Shown here: one piece after another, positions 1 through 5,869 of the stretch | How positions within the stretch are numbered: position 1 is the first letter of the stretch | Layout: each line of letters opens with the position of its first letter | Source of the DNA: Anaerolineae bacterium | GTDB lineage: Bacteria; Chloroflexota; Anaerolineae; B4-G1; SLSP01 | Length of the DNA stretch: 10,219 nt | Direction of reading: 5' to 3' | Assembly: GCA_016927095.1 (NCBI GenBank) | Contig: JAFGNI010000417.1 | Span: 1 to 10,219 of the forward strand | Notes under the pieces: generated by a model | The model's database searches: none | Seen by the model: only the letters and a program-made list of their open reading frames with translations | Told to the model about the DNA's origin: nothing | Program-made: the position numbers and the translations under genes

Positions 1-162
1 GGCGACGTGAAGACCCAGAGCGGCAAGGTGCGCGTCAAGTGGAAGGGGGATCTGAAAGGCGGTTCGCTGGTGGATTCCGGCGAGGTGACCGTGAAGGCGA
101 AGGGCGACATCATGCTGGACATCGACGCCACTGCTGCTGAGTCAGACGAAGTGACGGTCTGA
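1..162 (+). CDS. C-terminal fragment of unrecognised protein
   Basis: Frame 1 is open from the window edge to a TGA at 160-162, giving the last 53 residues of a protein whose start lies outside the window. The fragment alternates charged and hydrophobic residues (for example KVRVKWKGDLKGGS, then GEVTVKAKGDI) and ends in an acidic tail (AAESDEVTV). This pattern suggests beta-strands in a soluble, repetitive or solenoid-like domain. I see no transmembrane segment, catalytic motif or metal-binding motif. Codon use is rich in G/C at third positions, which supports coding. I do not recognise the family, and no function should be assigned. It points the same way as the next gene but is separated from it by 134 bases containing an inverted repeat. 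Confidence 0.7.
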   Translation, partial: GDVKTQSGKVRVKWKGDLKGGSLVDSGEVTVKAKGDIMLDIDATAAESDEVTV

Positions 163-176
163 CTTTGCCAACAGAT

Positions 177-268
177 CCTTCCAGGAAGCTGCGCGCCACC
201 CTCGCATAGCGGGTGATCCGCCCATAGAGAAGCATCGCGTGGTTGGCGGGGTGGTGCTTCCTGGAAGG
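177..268. repeat. Perfect 13-bp inverted repeat, gap of 66 bp
   Basis: CCTTCCAGGAAGC at 177-189 is the exact reverse complement of GCTTCCTGGAAGG at 256-268. Each arm is itself nearly symmetric (CTTCC-A/T-GGAAG). Inside the arms, CCACC (196-200) can pair with GGTGG (250-254), and a small hairpin GCGG/CCGC lies at 209-212/218-221. Together they could fold into one branched structure. There is no T-tract after the right arm, so it is not a standard intrinsic terminator. It may be a pair of operator sites, a small palindromic mobile element, or structured 5' leader RNA for the downstream ATPase-like gene. This gap (163-296) shows nothing else I can support, apart from the Shine-Dalgarno-like GGAAGG at 283-288. 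Confidence 0.6.
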
Positions 269-296
269 TGCGGAGGGTGAACGGAAGGTCCGCTAG

Positions 297-1061
297 ATGA
301 CGTCAGAGGCTAGCGCCATCCGCTGCCGGGTGGCGCGGATTGAGCAGTGCAACCAGCGCGGCGGACGGACACTCACGCTCGTCGACCTAATCGAGGCCGG
401 TACCGTAAGCCTCGATATGGCTGCTTACCTGGCGGCGGTGGTGGCGTGCGGTCACTCGCTGCTGGTGGGCGCCAACCCAGGTGGTGCGGGCAAGACCACA
501 GTGATGGCAGCGCTACTGGCTTTCCTGCCGCCAGGCTGCGCCATTGAGGCGGTGGCAGACCGCCGCGCGCTGGTCGCGGCTGCCCACGACCACGCCTACG
601 GCGAGACATGCTATCTTGCTCACGAGGTGGGCGCCGGGAGCTACTACGCTTACGTCTGGGGCGCTGACGCGCGGGCGTTCTTTGCCTTGGCGGGACGGGG
701 CCACATCATTGCCACCAACCTTCACGCTGATACCCTGGCCGAGACGCGAACGCAGCTCTGTGATGAGAACGGTGTCGCACCTTCTGACCTGCAGGCGGTG
801 ACGCTCAAGCTCTATCTCCGTCTCTATCGCGGGCGCGGGTGGTATGTTGACCGGCGGGTGAGCCACGTCTATGAGTCTGACGGCCAGCGGGACCGGTTGA
901 TCTGGACGCATTCAGCCGCAGGTGGTTTCCGGCGTGAGGCATCGAGTGCCGTCGTATCGGTGGCGGCGGTGCAGGTGTGCCGGGCATTTCTGGCGGCGTT
1001 ATTGGAGGCCGGCACTCGCGAACTGGCGCCGCTCGTGACCGAGGTGTTCTCGCGAGTGTGA
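297..1061 (+). CDS. Small secretion-type (VirB11/PilT/CpaF-like) ATPase
   Basis: 254 residues. It looks like the catalytic core of the type II/IV secretion and type IV pilus ATPase superfamily, whose hexamers power pilus assembly or protein/DNA export at the inner membrane. A P-loop (GANPGGAGKTTV, residues 58-69) follows a hydrophobic strand. A Walker-B/Asp-box-like stretch (CYLAHEVG, 105-112, with Glu110 in the catalytic position) and a His-box-like IATNLHADT (138-146) match the order in CpaF/GspE proteins. The N-terminal domain of full-length members (usually well over 300 residues) is missing. The P-loop has one more Gly than usual, so the classical first Gly position is Asn60. ATG at 297 is preceded by GGAAGG (283-288) at good spacing. 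No pilin, platform or other secretion gene is visible, so the partner is unknown. It may be a stand-alone regulator or a degenerate ATPase. The superfamily call is fairly firm and the role is not. Confidence 0.75.
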   Translation: MTSEASAIRCRVARIEQCNQRGGRTLTLVDLIEAGTVSLDMAAYLAAVVACGHSLLVGANPGGAGKTTVMAALLAFLPPGCAIEAVADRRALVAAAHDHAYGETCYLAHEVGAGSYYAYVWGADARAFFALAGRGHIIATNLHADTLAETRTQLCDENGVAPSDLQAVTLKLYLRLYRGRGWYVDRRVSHVYESDGQRDRLIWTHSAAGGFRREASSAVVSVAAVQVCRAFLAALLEAGTRELAPLVTEVFSRV

Positions 1062-1086
1062 TGGGTTCAGTACCGCGTTTTGGGTG

Positions 1087-1092
1087 TATCAT
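1087..1092 (+). promoter_or_regulatory. Weak candidate -10 element (TATCAT)
   Basis: TATCAT matches the sigma70 -10 consensus at five of six positions. It lies about 95 bases upstream of the zinc-ribbon gene in the 126-base gap after the ATPase-like gene. No convincing -35 is found at 16-18 bases upstream. It would allow the zinc-ribbon gene to be transcribed on its own. Confidence 0.2.
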
Positions 1093-1187
1093 AGGAGTGG
1101 TTCATCTGCCGACCGGGCGGGCTGTTGTCGTTAGCGCAACACTGCTGCCGGTCGAGTCTCTTCCAGAGGAGGTTGCACGACACCGGG

Positions 1188-1835
1188 ATGGCTGAGGAAA
1201 TCGAATTCGTCACCAACTACAACGATTTAAGCACCGACCGCGGCTTCCAATTCGAGCTCTTTTGTGATCGCTGTGGGTCGGGCTACCGGACCCCGTTCAA
1301 GGCCTGGTCGGTTGGTACCGCCACCTCGCTGCTGGACACTGCCAGCAGTCTGTTCGGTGGGGTCTTCGGCGCGGCTGCGGACGTGGGCGAGCGCGTGCGT
1401 TCCGCGGGCTGGCAGCGAGCGCACGATGAAGCGTTTCACACGATGTTGGAGGAGCTGCGACCGCAGTTCGTCCAGTGTCCTCGTTGCCAGTCGTGGGTCT
1501 GTCGCAAGAGCTGCTGGAACGACCGCCGGGGTCTCTGCAAGGATTGCGCCCCCGATATGGGCGTTGAGATGGCGGCGGCCCAGGCGAGCCGGAGCGTCGA
1601 AGAGGTCTGGGCCCACGCAGCGATGGCTGAGGAGGACAAGAAGCTCGGCAAGGAAAACTGGCGTCAGACCATAAAGGCCACATGCCCCAACTGCGAGGCG
1701 CCGCTGGACGCCAACGCGAAGTTCTGCCCGGAGTGCGGGGCGAAGCTCAAGGTGGAGCGGCGATGTCCCGAATGCAACGCGAAGGTGGCGGCAAAAGCCA
1801 AGTTCTGTCCGGAGTGCGGGACCAAGCTGACGTAG
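1188..1835 (+). CDS. Multi-zinc-ribbon protein, 16 cysteines
   Basis: 215 residues from ATG 1188. Cysteine pairs (CxxC or CxxxC) occur at 26/29, 97/100, 105/109, 117/120, 166/169, 180/183, 193/196 and 207/210. The last four pairs form two consecutive short zinc ribbons of the CPxC...KFCPECGxKL type (166-183 and 193-210), as in bacterial 'double zinc ribbon' proteins. The middle pairs (97-120) could form a further treble-clef or ribbon. Residues 40-70 are Gly/Ala/Ser-rich and mildly hydrophobic, and 130-165 is a charged, probably helical linker. Such ribbons usually bind protein or nucleic acid, and no enzyme motif is seen. An in-frame ATG at 1125 gives a longer version, but AGAGGAGG at 1165-1172 favours 1188, though its 15-base spacing is long. 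It lies downstream of the ATPase-like gene and may be co-transcribed with it. Function unknown. Confidence 0.85.
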   Translation: MAEEIEFVTNYNDLSTDRGFQFELFCDRCGSGYRTPFKAWSVGTATSLLDTASSLFGGVFGAAADVGERVRSAGWQRAHDEAFHTMLEELRPQFVQCPRCQSWVCRKSCWNDRRGLCKDCAPDMGVEMAAAQASRSVEEVWAHAAMAEEDKKLGKENWRQTIKATCPNCEAPLDANAKFCPECGAKLKVERRCPECNAKVAAKAKFCPECGTKLT

Positions 1836-1867
1836 ACCGAACGTGCACCGAGGCAGCGACAACAGAG

Positions 1868-1897
1868 GGCGCCCGGGAGATCGATCTGACGGGCGCC
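1868..1897. terminator. Hairpin between convergent genes
   Basis: GGCGCCC (1868-1874) pairs exactly with GGGCGCC (1891-1897). The loop contains a ten-base palindrome, AGATCGATCT (1878-1887), that can continue the stem across a small internal mismatch. It lies 33 bases after the zinc-ribbon stop and downstream of the - strand CBS gene, where both transcripts must end. On the - strand the stem is followed by CTCTGTTGTC, which is moderately T-rich. On the + strand no T-run follows. A terminator for the - strand gene is more likely than for the + strand gene. The rest of 1836-2036 holds no gene that I can support. Confidence 0.45.
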
Positions 1898-2036
1898 GCT
1901 GTGCTCGTCGCGAACAGCAGTTCTAGATCTTGGGTGCAAGCGTCAGGATGGATGTCCGGAGCGCAACGCATGGTGCGGTAGCGCGAGCATGCGACCCGCA
2001 CACCGATCTCCAGACGACGTGTCTGTCTGCGTGGTG

Positions 2037-3374
2037 CTAGGCTCCGGCGCTGACGTCCCGGGCGGCGTCGTCCACCTCGCTGCGTGGCGTGATCAGCACT
2101 TTGTCGACGCGGCGACCGTCCATGTCCATGATCTCGATGCGCATGCCGTGATAGTCGAAGTGGCGACCCTCGGACGGAAGGCCCTTCAGATGCGCCATCA
2201 CGAAGCCGCTGACAGTCTGGTAGCCATGGTAGCGCACGTCCATCTCGGCCTCCACGCCGAGGATCTCCCAAAGCCGTTCGACTCGCAGCATGCCGTCGAC
2301 CAGCCAGGTCCCATCCTCGCGCTCCAGCGCTTGCGGCTCCTCTGGCTCTCCCTCGGAGACGATCTCCCCGACGATGGCTTCCAGCAGATCCATATCGGTG
2401 ACCATGCCTTGCACGCTACCGTACTCGTCGGTGAGTAGGGCGATGTGGTTGCCCTCCTGCTTGAACAGCTCCAACACCCGTAGCGTCGACATGCTCTCGG
2501 GAACGAACATAACGGGCCGGAGCGTGGCCCGGATGTCGAGAGGTTTGCCCTCGAGGTTGCGGACGACCATATCTTTGGTGTAGAGGATGCCCAGCACGTT
2601 GTCGGGATCATCCTCGATCACGGGAAAACGGGAGTGCTTGGCGTCTAGGAGCGTGCTCCGGATCTCGTCCTCGGAGTCCTCAACGTCGATCCACTCGATC
2701 TGGGTGCGCGGCGTCATAAAGGCGTCGACGCGGCGTTCGTCCAGCCGCAGCACGCTCTCGATCATGTCCTGTTCGGACTCCTCGAAGACACCGAGCTCAG
2801 TGCCCTGCTCGATCAAGACCGCGATCTCCTCCGGGGTTACATCGAGCTCGTTGGAGAGCTTGACACCCAGCAGCCGCAGCAGACCCTCGGAGGAGGTACT
2901 TAGCAGCCAGACGATGGGGCGCGTGATCTTGGCCAGCGCCTGCATAGGGCCTGCCACCAGCGCGGCGACGCGCTCGGCGTTGTTCAGCGCCAACCGTTTG
3001 GGCGTAAGCTCCCCGATCACCAACGAGATGTAGGTCACCAGGAGGACGACCAGCGCCGCTGCTACGATCTCCGAGTAAGGCTCGAGGAACGCAATGCTCC
3101 GCAACCGCAGTGCGATATTCGCCGCCAGCGTCGCCTCACCAAAGGCGCCGGCCAGGATGCCGATGAGGGTGATGCCGATCTGGACGGCAGCGAGGAAGTT
3201 AGTCGGATCCTCTGCGAGCGCCAGTGCGTTCCGGGCACGCCGGTTGCCGGTGTCCGCCTCCTGGCGTAGGCGGGCCTTGCGTGCCGAGACGACGGCGATC
3301 TCCGACATCGCTAGGATGCCGTTGAAGACGGCGAAGATCAGGATGATGGCTACCTGAACGAGCGGACTGCCCAT
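2037..3374 (-). CDS. HlyC/CorC (CNNM/DUF21 + CBS) family membrane protein
   Basis: 445 residues, the usual length for the family often annotated 'hemolysin', now regarded as related to CNNM/CorC Mg2+ (or other cation) transport and homeostasis proteins. The N-terminal DUF21 membrane domain spans about 1-200. It has hydrophobic segments near 5-28, 60-85 and 103-122 and the family signature GELTPKRLAL (121-130). Two CBS domains follow (about 219-340) with MTPRTQIEWID (220-230) and DEYGSVQGMVT (317-326) motifs; they bind adenine nucleotides in relatives. The C-terminal CorC_HlyC domain (about 355-432) includes the DGMLRVERL and YQTVSGFVM stretches. The start is supported by GGAAGGGA a few bases upstream. 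It faces the zinc-ribbon gene tail to tail and appears to be transcribed alone. The transported ion cannot be told from sequence. Haemolytic activity should not be assumed from the old family name. Confidence 0.93.
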   Translation of the reverse strand: MGSPLVQVAIILIFAVFNGILAMSEIAVVSARKARLRQEADTGNRRARNALALAEDPTNFLAAVQIGITLIGILAGAFGEATLAANIALRLRSIAFLEPYSEIVAAALVVLLVTYISLVIGELTPKRLALNNAERVAALVAGPMQALAKITRPIVWLLSTSSEGLLRLLGVKLSNELDVTPEEIAVLIEQGTELGVFEESEQDMIESVLRLDERRVDAFMTPRTQIEWIDVEDSEDEIRSTLLDAKHSRFPVIEDDPDNVLGILYTKDMVVRNLEGKPLDIRATLRPVMFVPESMSTLRVLELFKQEGNHIALLTDEYGSVQGMVTDMDLLEAIVGEIVSEGEPEEPQALEREDGTWLVDGMLRVERLWEILGVEAEMDVRYHGYQTVSGFVMAHLKGLPSEGRHFDYHGMRIEIMDMDGRRVDKVLITPRSEVDDAARDVSAGA

Positions 3375-3413
3375 ACGATCCCTTCCGGCTTGGTGCGTTA
3401 GCTCTATGCCCCT

Positions 3414-3441
3414 AGTGTACCCTATTCCGCCGGATTCTCAC
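3414..3441 (-). promoter_or_regulatory. Candidate promoter of the CBS membrane protein gene
   Basis: On the - strand, GTGAGA (3441-3436) and TACACT (3419-3414) each match the sigma70 -35 and -10 consensus at four of six positions with a 16-base spacer. They lie about 40 bases upstream of the start at 3374. The match is modest and rests only on position and spacing. Confidence 0.3.
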
Positions 3442-3580
3442 GCGACCCAGCCGTGCCCCGGGCGTGGCACAGCGAGGGCTCGGGTTCCAAAGAAGGCCTG
3501 CTGTGGAGACGCAAGATCGTAGCGTCGCAGCGGCCTAGCGTCTTGGCGGCGTAGCCATCCGCGGTCTGCCTCAGGTGCAT
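3422..3580 (-). CDS. Possible small ORF, 52 residues, doubtful
   Basis: An ATG at 3580-3578 opens a 52-codon frame that ends in TAG at 3424-3422, inside the 241-base gap between two - strand genes. AGGAG lies eight bases before the ATG, a good Shine-Dalgarno arrangement. By hand count 41 of 52 codons end in G or C, as in neighbouring genes. The product begins MHLRQTADGYAAKT and ends RENPAE. It has no signal peptide, membrane segment or recognisable domain. Against it, a second - strand frame across the same bases (3438-3626) reads as a more protein-like peptide but has no start codon. The stretch may therefore be a decayed gene or an interspersed repeat instead of a working small gene. Confidence 0.25.
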   Translation of the reverse strand: MHLRQTADGYAAKTLGRCDATILRLHSRPSLEPEPSLCHARGTAGSRENPAE

Positions 3581-3615
3581 CCGTATCTCTCCTGCATAAT
3601 GGCGGGCGGGTCTGA

Positions 3616-4650
3616 CTACTGCTTCCTCAGATGCTGTATCAGATCTTTCTTGATCGGATCCAGCGTCGGCAGTACGGGCGAGTACGCAAGCTCAATTTTC
3701 AAGTGTTGGGCTGGGGGCGCCAGCAGATGGAGGAGGACCTGACGTGAGCTCACGACTAGGTTCGGACGCAGGTTGTTCTTTGCCAGGAGGCTCACGAAAA
3801 CCGCGGGGATGCGCTCGTACATGGCCTCGACCGAAGGCTCTGTGCTGAGTAGCTCAAAGCCCAACGCATAGCCGCTGCGACTGTCCACCACGCCCAGGTT
3901 GTAGGGCGTCACGGCGCGGTCGCTCGGCTCACCGACCCCGAATGGTAGTAGGAAGAGATCGACTTCCAGCTGTACGTCGCGCTGCGGCAGGCCCCTGACG
4001 GTGTCCATCAAGTTGCTGTCAATCCCGATGGCCAAGGTCGGCGGCACGTGCTCGGGGGCCGGCCTGATCTCGTCGTGCCATACACGGCCTTCGCCTTTTA
4101 CCTTACGCACGCGAACTAGGTAGCTATCGGCTTCCTCGGGAACGAGGATATCAGGATCCGACTTGATGCGTGGGGCCATCTCGACAAGCTGCTGTAGGAC
4201 TAGTGTCAGAAACCGCGCTTCTACGGCACTCACGGGGCCGGGGAAGTAGCCAGGCTGATAGCTCCGAAACTGGGGCCAGCGTCTCTGCCCTTGGAGATCG
4301 AGCTGTAGGCGCGCGATGATGTCCAGGTCTCCCTCGTCCAGCGTTGCGGGTTCCTCAAACGAAGCCTGTAGCTGTGGTGTCATAAGTACGTCCTCAGGGC
4401 GCATGCTATCGCCAAGACTCTCGAGTTGCCAGAAGTCGTGGAGGCCACGCCCGCCGAGGTAGACCGCGACCGCATAATGGTCGCCAAGCGTTCCCATCAC
4501 GCTGGCGAAGCCCAGGTCGCCAGTCTCGGGGTTCTCGACGCCGAAGATCTCAGTCTCCTCCATGAAGGTCCAGGGCGCCAGGTCCCAGACTGCGGCCGCG
4601 GCTTCATACAATGCACGCCATTCCTCCAGGTTAGGGTCTTGGATCTTCAT
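3616..4650 (-). CDS. DUF7309/DUF6930-type protein
   Basis: 344 residues, predicted soluble, with no signal peptide or membrane helix. The N-terminal part resembles, from memory, the DUF7309 domain: LAPWTFMEETEIFGVENPETG (24-44 region), then GFASVMGTLGDHYAVAVYLGGRGL (about 47-70). The C-terminal half (about 190-320) has the layout I associate with DUF6930: an alternating beta-strand stretch around QLEVDLFLLPFGVGEP (227-242) and conserved-looking RPNLVVSSRQVLLHLLAP (295-312). No catalytic residue is known to me for either domain. The start is supported by AAAGGAG 11 bases upstream. The ATG overlaps, by four bases, the stop of a tiny upstream ORF (ATGA), which suggests translational coupling. 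It follows a nucleotidyltransferase gene in the same direction. The domain names are recalled, not searched. Function unknown. Confidence 0.8.
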   Translation of the reverse strand: MKIQDPNLEEWRALYEAAAAVWDLAPWTFMEETEIFGVENPETGDLGFASVMGTLGDHYAVAVYLGGRGLHDFWQLESLGDSMRPEDVLMTPQLQASFEEPATLDEGDLDIIARLQLDLQGQRRWPQFRSYQPGYFPGPVSAVEARFLTLVLQQLVEMAPRIKSDPDILVPEEADSYLVRVRKVKGEGRVWHDEIRPAPEHVPPTLAIGIDSNLMDTVRGLPQRDVQLEVDLFLLPFGVGEPSDRAVTPYNLGVVDSRSGYALGFELLSTEPSVEAMYERIPAVFVSLLAKNNLRPNLVVSSRQVLLHLLAPPAQHLKIELAYSPVLPTLDPIKKDLIQHLRKQ

Positions 4651-4736
4651 CTAGCCGTTGGCTCCTTTCTGCTCCAGAACTCCTCGAATGCGCAGCGGAG
4701 CAGCGCCTGCTTAGCATCAGTCGCATTCGCTGGCAT
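4647..4736 (-). CDS. Possible 29-residue ORF coupled to next gene
   Basis: ATG at 4736-4734 opens a 29-codon frame whose TGA (4649-4647) overlaps the ATG of the DUF7309/6930 gene as ATGA. A purine-rich GGGAAGGAG lies immediately upstream, with spacing that is short for AAGGAG and acceptable for GGAAGG. The peptide (starting MPANATDAKQALLRCAFEEFW) is amphipathic and would form a short helix. It fills most of the gap between the nucleotidyltransferase stop and the next start. It could be a leader peptide for coupled translation or a small protein of its own. An accidental frame in a GC-rich gap cannot be excluded. I do not recognise it. Confidence 0.35.
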   Translation of the reverse strand: MPANATDAKQALLRCAFEEFWSRKEPTAR

Positions 4737-4763
4737 AGCTCCTTCCCGCGCCGGCAAGCGTTG

Positions 4764-5630
4764 TCAGTGGGCGGTCGGCCCGCCGATGACCTGCCCGGCG
4801 TCGGTCTCCCCGTCGCCTGTCGCCATCCAGTCTCTCTTGGTGTGCGCACTCAGATCGGCCGGGACCAGCCTTTCGATGTCATCGATCAGGGCTATCAGCT
4901 CTGTATACTGCACGGTGAATGCCTCCGGCCCCTTGCCAGGATAGAGGATGTTTTCGATACGCTCAACGGCGCGCTCTGGTGCGACCTCGAAGTGGCGGAC
5001 AAAGTGCAGGTTGTTGCCATCGCCAGGATAGTAGGTCTCATTGAGCGCGAAGAGCACCTGCAGTGTGTTGTGGACCAGGTGCGCAGTGATGCTCGCTAGG
5101 AAGACGACGTCGCCCTGCTCGACCTTGTGCAGATAGTGGTAGTCCGGTCGCCAGTAGCGGAGCGAGCGGAGGTGCTTATCGAGAATGGCCTGTTTGAGCC
5201 GTGGAGAGTAGGTGCTGAGTCGCTCACGCCATCCCGCGAGAACACCATATGGGTCTTCGATGACAGCCTGGTTGTAGGCATCGGTGACCACGTAGTAGCC
5301 CCAGATCGCCCAGACCAGGTCGATGGGCTCGCCTTCGCCTGCTTCCCAGCGGTCGAGTTGTGCTTCGATGTCCGCGATCGTGCGAACCCAGCAGCCGTCG
5401 ATGATCACGCCTTTCTGGGCCCAGCGTTCGATGGCGACCTGGAGTGCGGCGGATGCAGCGGGATCGTCGCTTCGCCGCTCACAGAAGAGGCGAAAGTCGA
5501 GATCAGAGGCGGCGTCGAAGGTCCGTTTGCCGTAGGACCCGCCGATGGAGACGGCGTACTTGCCCTCGCCCAGCGCCCGGCATAGGGGGAGTAACTCGTC
5601 GATCACAGGTTGGATCTCAGGTGGGAACAT
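4764..5630 (-). CDS. Nucleotidyltransferase, DUF4037-like
   Basis: 288 residues. The N-terminus has the polymerase-beta-superfamily nucleotidyltransferase signature: IGGSYGKRT (29-37) followed by SDLDF (42-46), i.e. GS...SDxD with Asp43 and Asp45 as metal ligands. A third carboxylate may be Asp78 (VIID) or Asp104 (PIDLVW), which I cannot settle. The helical C-terminal part (about 110-260) with LRYWRPDYHYLHKVEQGD (157-174) and FLASITAHLVHNTLQVLFALN (177-197) resembles the DUF4037 region seen after such domains. Members transfer a nucleotide to a small molecule, RNA or protein; the substrate here is unknown. Antibiotic-modifying or toxin activity is possible in the superfamily but is not indicated. 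The start at 5630 has a weak GTGAGG upstream. It is probably first in a unit with the tiny ORF and the DUF7309/6930 gene. Confidence 0.85.
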   Translation of the reverse strand: MFPPEIQPVIDELLPLCRALGEGKYAVSIGGSYGKRTFDAASDLDFRLFCERRSDDPAASAALQVAIERWAQKGVIIDGCWVRTIADIEAQLDRWEAGEGEPIDLVWAIWGYYVVTDAYNQAVIEDPYGVLAGWRERLSTYSPRLKQAILDKHLRSLRYWRPDYHYLHKVEQGDVVFLASITAHLVHNTLQVLFALNETYYPGDGNNLHFVRHFEVAPERAVERIENILYPGKGPEAFTVQYTELIALIDDIERLVPADLSAHTKRDWMATGDGETDAGQVIGGPTAH

Positions 5631-5676
5631 CGTATTGGCCTCACTTGTCCTTAGACGAACCGTATCACGGCATCAG

Positions 5677-5694
5677 GTTCAGTATACACCGAAC
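5677..5694 (-). promoter_or_regulatory. Palindromic operator over -10 TATACT
   Basis: The 18-bp sequence GTTCAGTATACACCGAAC is an imperfect palindrome with 14 of 18 positions symmetric, and the four asymmetric positions all keep purine/pyrimidine symmetry. On the - strand it contains TATACT (5686-5681), five of six matches to the -10 consensus. This is about 50 bases upstream of the nucleotidyltransferase start. No good -35 is visible 17 bases upstream, as expected for a promoter needing or blocked by a regulator. A dimeric repressor or activator site is inferred. Confidence 0.4.
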
Positions 5695-5756
5695 GCGCTC
5701 GACTGCTTGGGGGCGGGCGGGGGCCTCGCACATCCAAGGGGGCTGCGCGAACGGCA

Positions 5757-5867
5757 GCGCCCAAGGCCCCGCAGAAGGCCCTTGGGCGCGACGATGCTTG
5801 GGCGCGACGACGGTGCGTTGGGCGCGCTCGCGTCAGGAGGTTCTTCGGCAGTGCAGAAGGCCCTTGG
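5757..5867. repeat. Cluster of inverted and direct repeats
   Basis: GCGCCCAAGG (5757-5766) pairs exactly with CCTTGGGCGC (5780-5789) around a 13-base loop. CTTGGGCGCGACGA occurs twice exactly (5781-5794, 5797-5810) with a 16-base period, and TTGGGCGCG recurs at 5818-5826. GCAGAAGGCCCTTGG occurs twice exactly (5771-5785, 5853-5867). The cluster lies directly after the stop of the SUMF1-like gene on the - strand and before the nucleotidyltransferase promoter. The hairpin could help end the upstream operon's transcript, but no T-tract follows it on either strand. The repeated units may instead be protein-binding sites or slippage products. No gene is supported in 5631-5869. Confidence 0.6.
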
Positions 5868-5869
5868 CC

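Noticed and set aside
1125..1187. Upstream ATG start for the zinc-ribbon protein
   Set aside because: No ribosome site precedes it, the extra residues look non-coding, and AGAGGAGG sits between the two starts.
1973..2001. GTGCGG/CCGCAC hairpin near the end of the CBS gene
   Set aside because: A six-pair stem with a 17-base loop is likely by chance at this GC content. The hairpin at 1868-1897 is a better candidate.
2037..3374. Haemolysin or virulence factor
   Set aside because: The label comes from an old family name. The domains are those of CNNM/CorC-type ion homeostasis proteins found in most bacteria.
3453..3470. GTGCC/GGCAC hairpin as a terminator for the DUF7309/6930 gene
   Set aside because: Only five pairs, an eight-base loop, no T-tract and more than 140 bases from the stop codon.
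4764..5630. Aminoglycoside resistance gene
   Set aside because: The GS...SDxD motif is shared by the whole nucleotidyltransferase superfamily, and the C-terminal part resembles DUF4037 rather than a resistance enzyme.
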